Positions 41,722-54,209 of a stretch of DNA of 64,000 nucleotides are shown piece after piece. Location: NCBI GenBank assembly GCA_902581005.1, contig CACHMT010000003.1:1-64000 (forward strand). The letters are read 5' to 3'. Numbering within the stretch: the stretch's first letter is position 1; each line of letters begins with the position of its first letter. This DNA is from an uncultured Alphaproteobacteria bacterium (lineage in GTDB: Bacteria; Pseudomonadota; Alphaproteobacteria; Rhodobacterales; Rhodobacteraceae). Below the pieces are notes generated by a model that saw only the letters and a list, made by a program, of their open reading frames with translations, was not told where the DNA came from and did not search any database. The position numbers and the translations under genes are program-made.

Positions 41722-43635
41722 TTAATTTTTTGGATATCCTATAGTTGCAAGCGCCTCTTTAATTTCCTCTAGAATCAGCGGATCATCTATAGTTGCTGGA
41801 ACTTTAAATTCTTTGCCATCGGCTATTTTACATACGGTTGAACGCAAAATTTTTCCAGATCGTGTTTTTGGCAAGCGTTTTATAATCAGTGCTTGCTTAA
41901 AAAATGCAACAGGCCCCAGCCTCTCTCTAACCATTTGCACCAGCTCTTTTTTAACTTCACCTTCAGGTCTATTTACCCCATCTGTTAAACAAACCAAGCC
42001 AAGTGGGACCTGCCCCTTTAATTCGTCACTTATTCCAACAACCGCACACTCGGCAACATCTTTGTGATCAGCTAAAATTTCTTCCATTGCTCCCGTAGAC
42101 AATCTGTGGCCTGCAACATTAATAACATCATCCGTTCTTGCCATTATATACATGTAACCATCTTCGTCCTTCAACCCAGCATCACCGGTTTCATAATATC
42201 CAGGAAATTTTGATAAATATGCCGAAACAAATCTGTCATCAGCTTTCCAAAGCGAGGGTAAAGCTCCAGGAGCAAGAGGTAACTTGATAGCAATTGATCC
42301 TAGCTGATTTGGAGGCAATATATTACCTTTCTCATCTAGAACATCTATCTCGAAACCAGGAATTGGTACAGATGGTGAACCAACTTTAATTTCCAGCTGC
42401 TCGATACCCCAAGGATTTCCAATCATCACGTGTCCACTTTCTGTTTGCCACCAATGATCTATAACAGGTATTTGGAGCAAATCCTTTGCCCAGTTTATAG
42501 TATCAGGGTCTGCTCTTTCCCCAGCCAAAAACAGTGTTCTTAAACTCGTTAAACTATACTTTTTGAGAAAGTTACCTTTTGGATCAGCCCTCTTTATTGC
42601 CCTGAAAGCGGTAGGGGCAGTAAAGAGCGATACAACCTTGTGATCGCTTATTACTCGCCAGAAAGTACCGGCATCTGGTGTTCCAACAGGCTTTCCTTCA
42701 AAAAGAATACTAGTAATACCACTTACTAAGGGAGCATATACTATATAGGAATGGCCTACAACCCAACCTACATCAGAAGCAGCCCAAAAAACTTCGCCAG
42801 GACGAATATCATAAAAGTTTTTCATAGTCCAATTTAGACTTACCAAATGCCCGCCAACAGGTCTTATAACACCTTTAGGCTGCCCTGTTGTACCAGAGGT
42901 ATAAAGAATATATAATGGGTCTTCTCCACTCACTGGAACACAATCAGCTTCATCAGCTTCTGAAACTAAATCATTCCAATCAAAATCTCGACCCTCTATC
43001 AAATCCGCTCTCAACTCATCCCTTTGGTAAACAATACAAAAATCGGGCTTATGATCAGCTAATGAAATCGCTTCATCGAGCAAGGGCTTATAGGGAACAA
43101 TTCTGCCAGGCTCTAAACCACAGGAGCCCGCAATTATCGCTTTTGCGTTACAATCATCAATCCTTACAGCTAACTCACTTGAAGCAAATCCTCCAAAAAC
43201 TACAGAATGAATGGCTCCAAGCCTAGCGCACGCAAGCATAGCAACTACTGCCTCTGGGATCATTGGCATATAAATAATTACTCTGTCACCTTTTTTAATG
43301 CCTTTTCCTTTTAGAGCTCCAGCTAACTTTGCCACGTTTTGCTTAAGTTCTAAATAGGAAATTTTTCTTACTTTTTTACACATAGCGCTATCATAAATGA
43401 TTGCAATATCTTCCCCTTTTCCATTCTCGATGTGTCTGTCAACGCAATTATAGCAAGCGTTTATTGCTCCACCCGTGAACCAATTATAAAAAGGCTTTTT
43501 GCTATCATCCAAAATTTTGTCAGGAGCTTTGTACCACGTAATTTCTTTTGATTGGTTTTTCCAAAATCCTAAAGGGTCCTGCTTCCAGTCGTTATAAACT
43601 TTTTGATAACTCAATTGATCCTCCTGGTTAACCAT
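41722..43635 (-). CDS. prpE: Propionyl-CoA synthetase (acyl-CoA synthetase)
   Basis: YNCVDRHI, ILYTSGTTGQPKGV, KTRSGKILRSTVCKIADG; next to the propionate pathway genes. Confidence 0.9.
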   Translation of the reverse strand: MVNQEDQLSYQKVYNDWKQDPLGFWKNQSKEITWYKAPDKILDDSKKPFYNWFTGGAINACYNCVDRHIENGKGEDIAIIYDSAMCKKVRKISYLELKQNVAKLAGALKGKGIKKGDRVIIYMPMIPEAVVAMLACARLGAIHSVVFGGFASSELAVRIDDCNAKAIIAGSCGLEPGRIVPYKPLLDEAISLADHKPDFCIVYQRDELRADLIEGRDFDWNDLVSEADEADCVPVSGEDPLYILYTSGTTGQPKGVIRPVGGHLVSLNWTMKNFYDIRPGEVFWAASDVGWVVGHSYIVYAPLVSGITSILFEGKPVGTPDAGTFWRVISDHKVVSLFTAPTAFRAIKRADPKGNFLKKYSLTSLRTLFLAGERADPDTINWAKDLLQIPVIDHWWQTESGHVMIGNPWGIEQLEIKVGSPSVPIPGFEIDVLDEKGNILPPNQLGSIAIKLPLAPGALPSLWKADDRFVSAYLSKFPGYYETGDAGLKDEDGYMYIMARTDDVINVAGHRLSTGAMEEILADHKDVAECAVVGISDELKGQVPLGLVCLTDGVNRPEGEVKKELVQMVRERLGPVAFFKQALIIKRLPKTRSGKILRSTVCKIADGKEFKVPATIDDPLILEEIKEALATIGYPKN

Positions 43636-45907
43636 AGATTTGAACAGGTGTTCCTGCTAAAGCTGAAATATTTAAAAGTCCTCTAGTGGTTATTGATGGG
43701 CTAACAATATGTGCTTTATTTCCCATCCCCATTAAGATAGGTCCTACTTCAATCCCATTAGATCTCATTTTTAAAATGTTACGCACACCACTCGCTGCAT
43801 CTATATTACTAAATACTAAAACATTCGCCGCACCAGCAAATCTACTACCTCTAAAAATTCTTTTCCTTAAATCCTCGTCGAGTGCTGAGTCAGAGTGCAT
43901 TTCGCCCTCATATGAAAAATCCAATTTTTTGCTATCAAGAATATCAAGAGCTCCTCTCATTCGTCTTCCTGAGTCGGTATCTAAGCTACCAAATTGAGAG
44001 TGAGAGCAAAGGGCAATTTTAGGGGTAACACCAAAACGTTTAGTATGTCGTGCGGCTCCAATGACGATCTCAGCTATCTCTTCCGCAGAAGGGTTTGGAT
44101 GGATATTGCAATCAGCTACAAACAAGACATCTGACTCTAATATCATCATTGACAATGCACCAACGGGCTTCAATCCGTATCCAGATAAAATTTCTTCAAT
44201 ATATTTTAGGTGCCATAGATATTGTCCAAAAGTTCCACAAATTAAGCTGTCGGCTTCGCCTCGTTTTACCATTATTGCTCCGATAGCTGTTGTGTTTGTT
44301 CTCATAATTTCTCTAGCTAAAGCTGGTGTGACGCCTTGTCTCTCCATTATTCCTAAATATGTTTCCCAATATTCTCTGAACCTAGGATCATTTTGGGGGT
44401 TTACCAGCTCAAAATCTTTACCGTGCACTAGCGGCAACCCATATCTCTCAATTCTGTTTTCAACTACTTTTGGTCGCCCAATCAGTATGGGTTTATCATT
44501 CGTCTCCTCTAACAAGGCTAAAGCAGTCCTGAGTGTTCGCTCATCTTCTCCTTCGGCAAAAACAATCTTACGAGATGATGTTTTTGCTGCTTCGAAGACT
44601 GGCTTCATCAAGATAGTAGATTTATAAACTGATCCTTCTAATTTCTGTTTGTAAGCCTCCACATCTTTCAAGGGGCGAGAAGCGACGCCACTCTTCATTG
44701 CAGCCTCTGCTACCGCCACTGCAACATTCGGCAATAGTCTTGGATCAAAGGGTTTCGGAATAAGATACTCTTTGCCAAACTTTAAAATTTCTCCCTGATA
44801 TGCTTCTACAGTTTCTGCAGTTGAAGTTTGTCTCGCTAGATTCGCTATGGCATGTATACAGGCTAATTTCATTTTATCATTTATTTGTGTGGCTCCAACA
44901 TCAAGAGCACCTCTAAAAATAAAGGGAAAACATAAAACGTTGTTTACTTGGTTTGGATAATCAGATCGACCCGTAGCTATCAGCGCATCAGGTGCCACCT
45001 TTAGAGCATCAGCTGGATTGATTTCTGGATCAGGGTTAGCAAGAGCAAAAATTATTGGTTGCTTATTCATTTTGAGAACCATTTTACTGGTCAATACACC
45101 TGGGCCTGAAAGCCCTAAAAACATGTCGCAATCTTTAATCACATCATCTAAATTTGATAAAGTACTATCTTGAGAAAACCGTTTTTTCTCTTCATTTATT
45201 TCACTTCTATTTTTTGTAATTAAACCCTTACTATCGCTGAGCCATATATTTTCTCTTTTTGCACCCAATTTCACCAACATTTCTAAGCAAGCTATTCCAG
45301 ATGCTCCCGCCCCGACCGCTACGATTTTTGTATTTTCAATTTTTCTATTTGATAGTTCTATCGCATTAACCGCTGCTGCACCTACCACTATCGCTGTTCC
45401 ATGTTGGTCGTCATGGAAAACAGGTATTTTCATCTTTTCTTTGCAAAGTCTCTCAACTTCAAAACAGTCCGGCGCCTTAATATCTTCTAAATTTATCGCA
45501 CCAAAAGTTGGCTCTAAAGACGATACTATCTCAGCAAGTCTTTGTGGGTTATCTTCATCCACTTCGATATCGAAACAGTCGATATTTGCAAACTTCTTAA
45601 ATAGAACGGCTTTTCCTTCCATCACAGGTTTAGAGGCACCAGGTCCTATATTTCCTAACCCTAAAACGGCTGTACCGTTAGAAATCACTGCGACTAAATT
45701 TCCTTTCGAGGTATACTTGGAGGCAGTATTTTCATCTTCCTTTATTTCCAAACAAGCCTCGGCAACTCCAGGAGAGTATGCCCTTGAGAGATCTCTTTGA
45801 TTAGCCAAAGGTTTTGTCGCTCTAATTTCCAACTTCCCCGGTTGTGGAAACTCATGATAATCAAGCGCAGCTTTTTTGGAGCTATTTTCTTTTAAATTCT
45901 TTGCCAA
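43628..45907 (-). CDS. maeB: NADP-dependent malic enzyme with C-terminal phosphotransacetylase-like domain
   Basis: YSPGVAEACLEI, LGLGNIGPGASKPVMEGKAVLFKKFA, FHDDQHGTAIVV; C-terminal PTA-like half. Confidence 0.94.
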   Translation of the reverse strand: MAKNLKENSSKKAALDYHEFPQPGKLEIRATKPLANQRDLSRAYSPGVAEACLEIKEDENTASKYTSKGNLVAVISNGTAVLGLGNIGPGASKPVMEGKAVLFKKFANIDCFDIEVDEDNPQRLAEIVSSLEPTFGAINLEDIKAPDCFEVERLCKEKMKIPVFHDDQHGTAIVVGAAAVNAIELSNRKIENTKIVAVGAGASGIACLEMLVKLGAKRENIWLSDSKGLITKNRSEINEEKKRFSQDSTLSNLDDVIKDCDMFLGLSGPGVLTSKMVLKMNKQPIIFALANPDPEINPADALKVAPDALIATGRSDYPNQVNNVLCFPFIFRGALDVGATQINDKMKLACIHAIANLARQTSTAETVEAYQGEILKFGKEYLIPKPFDPRLLPNVAVAVAEAAMKSGVASRPLKDVEAYKQKLEGSVYKSTILMKPVFEAAKTSSRKIVFAEGEDERTLRTALALLEETNDKPILIGRPKVVENRIERYGLPLVHGKDFELVNPQNDPRFREYWETYLGIMERQGVTPALAREIMRTNTTAIGAIMVKRGEADSLICGTFGQYLWHLKYIEEILSGYGLKPVGALSMMILESDVLFVADCNIHPNPSAEEIAEIVIGAARHTKRFGVTPKIALCSHSQFGSLDTDSGRRMRGALDILDSKKLDFSYEGEMHSDSALDEDLRKRIFRGSRFAGAANVLVFSNIDAASGVRNILKMRSNGIEVGPILMGMGNKAHIVSPSITTRGLLNISALAGTPVQIYG

Positions 45908-45921
45908 TTTTTCCTCTTAAA

Positions 45922-48066
45922 TTAGTGGTTACGACCTTTTTTATTGAATAATAACTGAATAATCTCATCTGCCGCTCTTGGAATATTAGTACCAGGTCCA
46001 AATATTGCACTAACACCACTATCTTTCAAAAATTTATGGTCTTGATGTGGAATAACACCGCCACAGATTACCAGCATATCTTGTCCATCTCTCTTTTCTA
46101 GCTCCTCGATTAATTGTGGAGCCAGTGTTTTATGGCCTGCCGCCTGTGTTGAAATACCGATGATATCAAATTTTCCATTCAGTGCATCCTCAGCTGCCTC
46201 AGATGGTGTCTGAAATAAAGGACCTACCTTTACATCAAACCCAAAATCGATAAATGCTGAAGCAATTACTTTTGCTCCTCTATCATGCCCGTCTTGCCCC
46301 ATTTTCACAACTAGCATCTTAGGCTTCCGCCCCTCCATTCTGGTAAAGCTATCCACAATGTCTAATGTCTGCTCGATTTCCTTTTTATTTTTGAAGGACT
46401 TAACATATTGCCCTTTACCAACTTCACTTGTTGTTGAATACCTAGTGTAAACTTCTTCTAAAGCATATGACATTTCTCCTACAGTGGCTCGCTCTCTAGC
46501 AGCCTCAATTGCTAATGCTAAGATGTTTCCGGTACCGTCTCTTGCTGCTAATTTCATATTATTAAGCGCAGCTATACATTTTTTTTCATCTCTAGAACTT
46601 TTTATATTTTTTAGTCTTTCAATTTGCTCAAGACGTACCTTTAAGTTATCTACATCTCTGACTTCAACGTTTTGTTCATCCTCCCCAACGTATTTATTCA
46701 CTCCAACAATGACCTCCTCACCACTATCTACCTTAGCCTGACGAATTGCTGCAGATTCTTCTATTCGTCGCTTAGGCAGACCGAGCTCAACCGCCTTTGT
46801 CATACCTCCTAATTCTTCAATTTCCTGGATCTGTTCCCATGCCTTTTCACAAAGTTCGTTAGTTAAAGTTTCCACGTAATAACTGCCGGCCAGCGGATCA
46901 ACCACATTTGTTATGCCAGTTTCTTCTTGAAGAATTAATTGAGTATTTCTAGCAATTTTTGCCGAGAACTCCGTCGGTAAAGCAATAGCCTCATCTAGAG
47001 CATTTGTATGAAGACTTTGAGTTCCGCCTAGCACAGCTGCTAGTGCCTCATATGCAGTTCTAACCACATTGTTATAGGGGTCTTGTTCCTGTAAGCTTAC
47101 ACCTGAGGTTTGGCAATGTGTCCTAAGCATCAATGAGCTAGATTTTTTTGGATTAAACTCCTTAATAATCCTTGCCCATAAAATTCTAGCAGCTCGAAGT
47201 TTTGCTACCTCCATAAAAAAATTCATACCGATAGCAAAAAAGAATGATAGCCTTCCAGCAAAATCATCAATATTTAAGCCCTTAGATAAGGCCGCTCGTA
47301 CGTATTCTTTCCCATCAGCTAAAGTGAATGCCAGTTCCTGTACTAAATTAGCTCCAGCTTCTTGCATATGGTAGCCAGATATTGATATAGAATTGAATTT
47401 TGGCATCTCTTGGCTCGTAAATTCTATAATATCAGCAATCAATTTCATAGAGGGTTCGGGAGGGTAAATATAGGTATTTCGGACCATAAATTCTTTTAGT
47501 ATATCATTCTGAATGGTACCCGTTAATTTCTCTCTTGGCACCCCTTGTTCCTCTCCTGCAACGATAAAGCTTGCCATTATAGGTATAACTGCTCCATTCA
47601 TCGTCATAGAGACAGACATTTGATCCAATGGGATACCCTCAAACAAGATTTTCATGTCTTCTACAGAGTCAATAGCGACACCTGCTTTACCCACGTCCCC
47701 TTCAACTCTTGGATGGTCACTATCGTATCCGCGGTGAGTAGCCAGATCGAATGCAACCGATATCCCTTTCTGCCCAGACGCAAGATTTTTTCTATAGAAC
47801 TTATTACTCTCTGCAGCTGTAGAAAAACCAGCGTACTGTCTTATTGTCCACGGCCTACCAGCGTACATCGTTGCTCTTGGTCCTCTCATGAACGGCTCTT
47901 TACCTGGAATACTATTTAAGTGTTCGAGTCCTTCAATATCAGTCTCCGTATACAAAGGTTTTATATCTATCCCCTCTGCTGTTTCAACATTAAGGGATTC
48001 TAACTTTTTTCCTCTTAATTCTTTTTCGGCTAAATGCTTCCATTCAGAAAGTTTTTTGTGCTGCAT
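45922..48066 (-). CDS. Methylmalonyl-CoA mutase (B12-dependent)
   Basis: [28 protein letters not shown]12-binding [26 protein letters not shown]. Confidence 0.97.
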   Translation of the reverse strand: MQHKKLSEWKHLAEKELRGKKLESLNVETAEGIDIKPLYTETDIEGLEHLNSIPGKEPFMRGPRATMYAGRPWTIRQYAGFSTAAESNKFYRKNLASGQKGISVAFDLATHRGYDSDHPRVEGDVGKAGVAIDSVEDMKILFEGIPLDQMSVSMTMNGAVIPIMASFIVAGEEQGVPREKLTGTIQNDILKEFMVRNTYIYPPEPSMKLIADIIEFTSQEMPKFNSISISGYHMQEAGANLVQELAFTLADGKEYVRAALSKGLNIDDFAGRLSFFFAIGMNFFMEVAKLRAARILWARIIKEFNPKKSSSLMLRTHCQTSGVSLQEQDPYNNVVRTAYEALAAVLGGTQSLHTNALDEAIALPTEFSAKIARNTQLILQEETGITNVVDPLAGSYYVETLTNELCEKAWEQIQEIEELGGMTKAVELGLPKRRIEESAAIRQAKVDSGEEVIVGVNKYVGEDEQNVEVRDVDNLKVRLEQIERLKNIKSSRDEKKCIAALNNMKLAARDGTGNILALAIEAARERATVGEMSYALEEVYTRYSTTSEVGKGQYVKSFKNKKEIEQTLDIVDSFTRMEGRKPKMLVVKMGQDGHDRGAKVIASAFIDFGFDVKVGPLFQTPSEAAEDALNGKFDIIGISTQAAGHKTLAPQLIEELEKRDGQDMLVICGGVIPHQDHKFLKDSGVSAIFGPGTNIPRAADEIIQLLFNKKGRNH

Positions 48067-48074
48067 GTTATACC

Positions 48075-50072
48075 TTATTCAAACTCAATAATTACATCAT
48101 CTACTGCCAAACTGTCACCAGCTGCTACATTGACTTTTTTAACCTTACCTTTTTTCTCAGCTCTAAATACGTTCTCCATCTTCATTGCTTCAACAGAGCA
48201 TAAAATTTGACCTTCCTCAATAAAATCTCCATCTTTTACACTCATAGAAACTAAAAGCCCTGGCATGGGACATAAAAGAAATTTCGATGTATCAATAGCT
48301 TCAGGCTCCTTTATAAATTTAAATAACTCTTTTTCAGTTTCGTTACATACAACTACTGTATCCAAAAAACCTCGGTACTCTACAGTAATTCCTTCATCCT
48401 GAAATCTTAAATTTGCAACAATATTTTTTTTGTTAAAACTTGCGCTTATCAAGGCATCGCTCGGTTTCCAACTAGTGACAAACTTTAACTGCGTGTCATC
48501 TACAATAACAGTATGCTCATGGTCACCTATCTGAATTTTGATAGCAACCCATCGATCCTCAAACTTTATAAAATATTCACCATCCGTATTCCTCTCAGAA
48601 GTGTTCATTCTTCCTGAAATTGTTTGATTTCTTATATTTTTTATATGCTGTGCAAACCCGACTAAAGCAGCTAATTGGTTGCGTTCCTCTTCAGAAAGAG
48701 TCTCACCTTTAAATCCTTCAGGATAGTTTTCTTCTATAAAAGCTGTTGAAATCTTGCCTTCGCGAAAATCAATATTCCTATAAACACTATGTAAAAAGGG
48801 TATATTTTGTCCTATTCCTTCAATTTGATAATTATCCAAAGCTTCCTGCATGTAGCAAATAGCTTGTTCCCTAGTTTTTCCCCAAGAACATAACTTAGAT
48901 ATCATTGGATCATAATAAATACTGATTTCTCCACCTTCAATTACACCGCAATCATTTCTAATTACTTTTTCCTCGTCATCGGATACTTGAGGGGGTCTAA
49001 ACTTTGTTAATCTTCCAGTAGATGGAAGAAAGTTTCTATAGGGATCTTCTGCATAAATTCTGCTTTCTAAAGCCCAACCCTTTAGTTTTACCTCATCTTG
49101 CATTAAATTTAATCGCTCCCCATACGCGACTTTTATCATTAATTCTACAAGATCTAAACCAGTTACTAGTTCTGTAACGGGGTGTTCTACTTGCAAACGT
49201 GTATTCATTTCCAGGAAATAAAAATTTTTATCTCCATCAACTATAAACTCTACGGTTCCAGCAGAGCAGTAGTTTACTGCCTTTGCCAAACTTACAGCTT
49301 GATCTCCCATTTTCATTCTTAGCTGATTGTCAAGGAAGGGACTTGGGGCTTCTTCAATAACCTTTTGATTTCTTCTTTGAATCGAACATTCTCTTTCCCC
49401 TAAATATACACAATTTCCAAACTTATCAGCTAGTACTTGGATCTCTATATGCCTAGGATTAGATATATACTTCTCGATAAAAACTCGTTTATCACCAAAG
49501 GACTTTTCTGCCTCGTTTTGAGAGGAAATTAAACCTTGTTTCAATTCGCTCTCAGAACTAACAATTCTCATACCCTTACCACCACCGCCTGCTGATGCTT
49601 TAATTAATACTGGAAACCCAATATCTTTAGCGATTTTTTCTGCCTGATTTTCATCAGAAATTTCGCCTAGAAACCCAGGTACGATGGATACTCCTGCTTC
49701 TTCAGCGATTTTTTTTGATGATATTTTATCACCCATTGAATCTATTGCTGAGCTTGGAGGCCCTATGAAAACTAAATTATTTTTTTCAACTTCTCGAGCA
49801 AAATCTGAATTTTCTGAAAGAAATCCGTAGCCTGGATGAACTGCCTCTGCTCCCGTTTGTTTCATAGCAGAAATAATTTTCTCTTTATCTAGATAAGAAC
49901 TTTGCGCAGGACTTTCTCCTATGTATATTGCCTCATCGGCCATCAAGGTATGCGGGGAATACCTGTCAGCGTCTGAATAAACAGCAACTACTTTTATACC
50001 CATATCTTGGGCTGACTTAATTACGCGACAGGCAATTTCACCTCTGTTTGCGACAAGTATTTTTTTAAACAT
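48075..50072 (-). CDS. pccA: Propionyl-CoA carboxylase alpha subunit (biotin carboxylase + BCCP)
   Basis: [49 protein letters not shown] biotin site. Confidence 0.95.
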   Translation of the reverse strand: MFKKILVANRGEIACRVIKSAQDMGIKVVAVYSDADRYSPHTLMADEAIYIGESPAQSSYLDKEKIISAMKQTGAEAVHPGYGFLSENSDFAREVEKNNLVFIGPPSSAIDSMGDKISSKKIAEEAGVSIVPGFLGEISDENQAEKIAKDIGFPVLIKASAGGGGKGMRIVSSESELKQGLISSQNEAEKSFGDKRVFIEKYISNPRHIEIQVLADKFGNCVYLGERECSIQRRNQKVIEEAPSPFLDNQLRMKMGDQAVSLAKAVNYCSAGTVEFIVDGDKNFYFLEMNTRLQVEHPVTELVTGLDLVELMIKVAYGERLNLMQDEVKLKGWALESRIYAEDPYRNFLPSTGRLTKFRPPQVSDDEEKVIRNDCGVIEGGEISIYYDPMISKLCSWGKTREQAICYMQEALDNYQIEGIGQNIPFLHSVYRNIDFREGKISTAFIEENYPEGFKGETLSEEERNQLAALVGFAQHIKNIRNQTISGRMNTSERNTDGEYFIKFEDRWVAIKIQIGDHEHTVIVDDTQLKFVTSWKPSDALISASFNKKNIVANLRFQDEGITVEYRGFLDTVVVCNETEKELFKFIKEPEAIDTSKFLLCPMPGLLVSMSVKDGDFIEEGQILCSVEAMKMENVFRAEKKGKVKKVNVAAGDSLAVDDVIIEFE

Positions 50073-50081
50073 TTTAATTTA

Positions 50082-50381
50082 CTACCCTATTACATTAGGA
50101 AAATTTTTTTCAATTTCCTTTACATCTAAAACCAAAAGAGCCTCATAGGATTTGGGATCGAAGTTTTTTTCTGCACTTTTAATCTCCCTACCGAATAACC
50201 AGCTAATCCTTCCAGCATCAAGGTTCCCTCTCAGAAATGGCTTATCACCAAAAAAATCATAAAGATGAGAGAGAAAAACCGTGTCAGCAATTATGTCATT
50301 TTTTCGTCGATCTGAATACCTTTCTCTTCTGAAAATTTTAGCAGGCTCAACTTTATTTTCACGCCGTATAGTAAAGTGCAC
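50082..50381 (-). CDS. Hypothetical protein (99 aa) between pccA and pccB
   Basis: ORF colinear with the pcc genes, short flanking gaps; no family recognised. Confidence 0.5.
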   Translation of the reverse strand: MHFTIRRENKVEPAKIFRRERYSDRRKNDIIADTVFLSHLYDFFGDKPFLRGNLDAGRISWLFGREIKSAEKNFDPKSYEALLVLDVKEIEKNFPNVIG

Positions 50382-50437
50382 CTTCGTTTGCTTAATTCCT
50401 GATGGAAATCCCCTATGCTTAAAAATCTTATACCTCG

Positions 50438-51970
50438 TTATAGTGGAATATTGTCATGTTTTTTCAGTGGGTTTGATAATTTTTTATTCCTTAGGCTGGC
50501 GAATGCTCTCGCAATTCTACGCCTTGTATTTCTTGGCATAATGACCTCATCTATGAATCCCTTTTCAGCCGCAACAAAAGGGTTAGCAAATCTCTCTTCA
50601 TAAACTTTTCTATGATTTTCCAGCTTTCCACTATCGCCAAGATCCGCTCTATGTATTATTTCCACAGCGCCCTTTGCACCCATAACCGCAATTTCAGCAG
50701 TTGGCCAAGCATAATTGAAATCACCTCTGAGGTGCTTAGATGCCATAACATCGTATGCTCCACCGTATGCTTTTCTTGTTATAACCGTAACTTTAGGCAC
50801 TGTAGCTTCTGCGTAAGCGAATAAAAGTTTAGCGCCATGCTTAATTACACCGCCATATTCCTGTGAGGTGCCAGGTAGAAATCCTGGAACGTCTACGAAA
50901 GTTAAGATTGGTATCTCGAATGCGTCACAAAAGCGAACAAATCGGGCAGCTTTACGAGAACTATCTATATCAAGACAGCCTGCTAGCACCATAGGTTGAT
51001 TTGCTACAACTCCTACAGTTGACCCGTTCACCCTAATGAAACCAACTAAAATGTTCTTCGCAAATTCCTTCTGAATTTCAAAGAAGTCATTTTCATCCGC
51101 TATTTTAATTATCAATTCCTTCATATCATATGGTGTGTTGGGGTTTTCAGGAATTAATGTATCCAGAGAATTTTCTGATCGGTTTATGGAGTCGTATACT
51201 TCTATAGTAGGGCTCTTGTCAGTATTATTGAGTGGAATAAAGTCGAAAAATCTTCTCACTTGTTTAAGCACAATGATATCGTTGTCATATGCCGCATCAG
51301 CAACACTTGATTTGCTGGTATGCGTCTTCGCTCCGCCAAGTTCTTCTGCAGTTACCACCTCATTTGTAACAGCTTTGACTACATCTGGACCAGTGACGAA
51401 CATATAGCTTGAATTTTTTACCATGAAAATAAAATCAGTCATAGCAGGCGAATAAACTGCACCACCGGCACAAGGCCCCAAGATTACACTAATTTGCGGC
51501 ACAACACCGGAAGCCAAAGTATTTCTTTTGAATACTTCCGCATATCCAGCGAGAGAAGCTACACCCTCTTGTATTCTTGCACCACCGCTATCATTCAATC
51601 CAATCACTGGCGCCCTGTTTTGAACGGCCATGTCCATAATCTTACAAATCTTTTTTGCATGACTTTCTGATAAAGATCCACCTAAAACAGTAAAATCTTG
51701 ACTGAAAACATATACCAACCTACCGTTAATCGTTCCCCACCCAGTGATCACACCGTCACCCGGAATTTTTTGAGTTTCCATACCAAAATCAGTACAATTA
51801 TGAGTTACAAACATATCAAATTCTTCGAATGAGTTCCTATCAAGCAAAACCTCTAAGCGTTCCCTAGCTGTAAGTTTTCCTTTCTCATGCTGTGCTTCTA
51901 CTCGTTTCTTTCCCCCACCAAGTCGTGCCTCTTCTCTACGTTTCTCAAGTTGCTGTAAAATGTTTTCCAT
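50438..51970 (-). CDS. pccB: Propionyl-CoA carboxylase beta subunit
   Basis: [76 protein letters not shown]. Confidence 0.96.
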   Translation of the reverse strand: MENILQQLEKRREEARLGGGKKRVEAQHEKGKLTARERLEVLLDRNSFEEFDMFVTHNCTDFGMETQKIPGDGVITGWGTINGRLVYVFSQDFTVLGGSLSESHAKKICKIMDMAVQNRAPVIGLNDSGGARIQEGVASLAGYAEVFKRNTLASGVVPQISVILGPCAGGAVYSPAMTDFIFMVKNSSYMFVTGPDVVKAVTNEVVTAEELGGAKTHTSKSSVADAAYDNDIIVLKQVRRFFDFIPLNNTDKSPTIEVYDSINRSENSLDTLIPENPNTPYDMKELIIKIADENDFFEIQKEFAKNILVGFIRVNGSTVGVVANQPMVLAGCLDIDSSRKAARFVRFCDAFEIPILTFVDVPGFLPGTSQEYGGVIKHGAKLLFAYAEATVPKVTVITRKAYGGAYDVMASKHLRGDFNYAWPTAEIAVMGAKGAVEIIHRADLGDSGKLENHRKVYEERFANPFVAAEKGFIDEVIMPRNTRRRIARAFASLRNKKLSNPLKKHDNIPL

Positions 51971-51994
51971 AATTGTCCTTACACGATAATATTT

Positions 51995-52756
51995 TTAACT
52001 TGAAAGAGCTTCAAAGTCTTCATCTGAAGCCTCAAAGTTGCTAGTAACAGATCTCACATCATCATCGTCTTCCAAGGCTTCGATCAATTTGGCGACTTTT
52101 TGTAATTGCTCGATACCTATTTTAATTGGTTCTTTGGCTTTCCATATTATTTTACTGCTTATATCTTCAAAATGGCATTTCTCCATAAAGTTTGCAATGG
52201 TGTTTAAATCTTCTGTAGAACAATAAATAAATGCCCTTTGATCATAAAACTCAACATCGTCTGCCCCTGCATCTATTGCTTTTTCAAAGACTTCATCTTC
52301 ACTTTGTGCCTTGAGATCAAATGCGATTAACCCACACTGATCAAATAGAAATCCCACAGACCCACTTTCACCAAGGTTCCCACCATACTTAGTAAATAAA
52401 GAGCGCACATTAGATGCTGTTCTATTTCTGTTGTCAGTTAAAGCTTCTACTATCACTGCAATGCCACCAGAAGCATAGCCTTCGTATCGAATCTCATCCA
52501 TATTTTCAAAATCTGAACTTTGAGACTTTTTAATTGCCCGATCTATAACATCTTTTGGCACGGAGTTAGATTTTGCCTCTCTTACTGCTAAACGTAATCT
52601 AGGGTTTTTTTCTGGATCAGGATCGCCCATTTTTGCTGCAACCGTTATCTCCTTGGACAACTTGGAGAACAACTTAGATCTGGCCGCGTCTTGTCGACCC
52701 TTTCTATGCTGAATATTTGCCCATTTACTATGACCAGCCATGTAAGTTTCTACCAT
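51995..52756 (-). CDS. YebC/PmpR family protein
   Basis: [32 protein letters not shown] (probable start at this Met). Confidence 0.95.
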   Translation of the reverse strand: MVETYMAGHSKWANIQHRKGRQDAARSKLFSKLSKEITVAAKMGDPDPEKNPRLRLAVREAKSNSVPKDVIDRAIKKSQSSDFENMDEIRYEGYASGGIAVIVEALTDNRNRTASNVRSLFTKYGGNLGESGSVGFLFDQCGLIAFDLKAQSEDEVFEKAIDAGADDVEFYDQRAFIYCSTEDLNTIANFMEKCHFEDISSKIIWKAKEPIKIGIEQLQKVAKLIEALEDDDDVRSVTSNFEASDEDFEALSS

Positions 52757-52798
52757 AAAAATTTTTCATAAAACAACAAAAAAAACTATTATTCATCA

Positions 52799-53602
52799 TT
52801 ATGCTGAGTGCCCTAAAACTCCGCCGATCCTAATTGCTTTTATCTTTTTTGCCGTACCGTTTTTATTCAATTCCACTGTTACTCCGCACAGAGTGGCCTC
52901 TCCATTTGCTGGCGTAAATCTTCCACTAATTTGATTTTTCAAAAATCTCCGCATTGGTTCGGCTTTATCCATTCCGATGATACTATTATAGTCACCAGAC
53001 ATTCCTGCATCAGACTGAAATGCCGTTCCATTGTCTAAAATTCTTGTGTCTCCTGTAGGCACATGTGTATGAGTACCAATTACTAAACTTGCTTTGCCAT
53101 CACAGAAATGGCCCACGGCCATTTTCTCGGAGGTTGCCTCTGCATGTACATCAACAATTATACAATCTACATTCAGGCCAAGCTTATATTGAGAAAATAT
53201 ACCTTCTAAGAACGGAAATGGGTCCAAGAATTTTTTTTTCATAAACACACGTCCCAATACCTGCAACACAAGTATTTTTTTATCATTTACCGAAAAAATT
53301 TGCCAGCCTTGCCCAGGACAATCATCTGAATAATTAATTGGTCTAACTATTTGTTTTGTGTGTGCTAATAAAGGTATTATTTCTTTTTTGTCATAGGCAT
53401 GATCTCCTAGAGTGATGCAATCGACGGAAGCATTCAGCAAATCTTCTGCGTGGTTTGCAGATAGTCCTGCCCCAGAAGTTGCATTTTCCGCGTTAACCAC
53501 AACAAAGTCAATTTTTTCAGAAGAGACAAATTGATGAAGACTACTCTCTAATTTTTGCCTTCCTGTTTTCCCAACAATATCACCGAAAAAAGCTACTCTC
53601 AT
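52799..53602 (-). CDS. YmdB-family metallophosphoesterase
   Basis: FFGDIVGKTGRQKL; NAENATSGAGLSANHAEDLLNASVDCITLGDHAYDKKEI; VDVHAEATSEKMA; GTHTHVPT. Confidence 0.94.
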   Translation of the reverse strand: MRVAFFGDIVGKTGRQKLESSLHQFVSSEKIDFVVVNAENATSGAGLSANHAEDLLNASVDCITLGDHAYDKKEIIPLLAHTKQIVRPINYSDDCPGQGWQIFSVNDKKILVLQVLGRVFMKKKFLDPFPFLEGIFSQYKLGLNVDCIIVDVHAEATSEKMAVGHFCDGKASLVIGTHTHVPTGDTRILDNGTAFQSDAGMSGDYNSIIGMDKAEPMRRFLKNQISGRFTPANGEATLCGVTVELNKNGTAKKIKAIRIGGVLGHSA

Positions 53603-53625
53603 GTTCTAGGTTTCTGCATTTAAAA

Positions 53626-54207
53626 TTATTGGAAATAATCCATTCCCGTTTCAGTTATAACTGCGTCTAGAGGAACATCATGAACCTCTGATGGTAGGTC
53701 GTGATAACTTTTTTGCCCTGAAAACGCAAGCCCGATATATTTTACTTGCTTATTTTTTCTAAAATATTTTATTGTTCTGTCATAGAAGCCTCCACCATAA
53801 CCTAGTCTCATTCCCTTTGAATCATAAGCTAGAAGCGGACAAATAATTAGGTCAGGAATTAAGGTCTGGTCATTATCAGGTACGGATATTCCGTAATGTC
53901 CAATAACCATTTTCTTTCCTGGACGCCAAGGCTTGAATATTAAAGGTTGTTTTTTATTAACAACCATCGGCAAGCAAATGGTTTTATTTTTGGTATCAAG
54001 ATACTCTATCAGCGACAGGGGACTTATTTCGCTATTTATGGGGTGATATAAAGCTACAACAAAAACAGACTTTTGACCTGAAATCCATTCATGGAAAAAG
54101 TGGGTAATTCTTTTGGCATATTCCTCATGAGAGGAATTAGCATGAATTTCCATTCTTTTCGTAAGCGCAATTTTTCTTTGCTGTGCTTTATCGGTTTCTG
54201 ACAACAA
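53626..54207 (-). CDS. 5-formyltetrahydrofolate cyclo-ligase
   Basis: LICPLLAYDSKGMRLGYGGGFYDRTIKYF; ALAFSGQ-type end; probable TTG start. Confidence 0.9.
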   Translation of the reverse strand: MLSETDKAQQRKIALTKRMEIHANSSHEEYAKRITHFFHEWISGQKSVFVVALYHPINSEISPLSLIEYLDTKNKTICLPMVVNKKQPLIFKPWRPGKKMVIGHYGISVPDNDQTLIPDLIICPLLAYDSKGMRLGYGGGFYDRTIKYFRKNKQVKYIGLAFSGQKSYHDLPSEVHDVPLDAVITETGMDYFQ

Positions 54208-54209
54208 GC

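Noticed and set aside
42888-43226. 112-aa Gln/His/Leu-rich ORF inside prpE
   Set aside because: Low-complexity composition produced by reading the complement of prpE out of frame.
44061-44627. 188-aa ORF antisense to maeB
   Set aside because: Shadow ORF opposite a well-supported malic enzyme.
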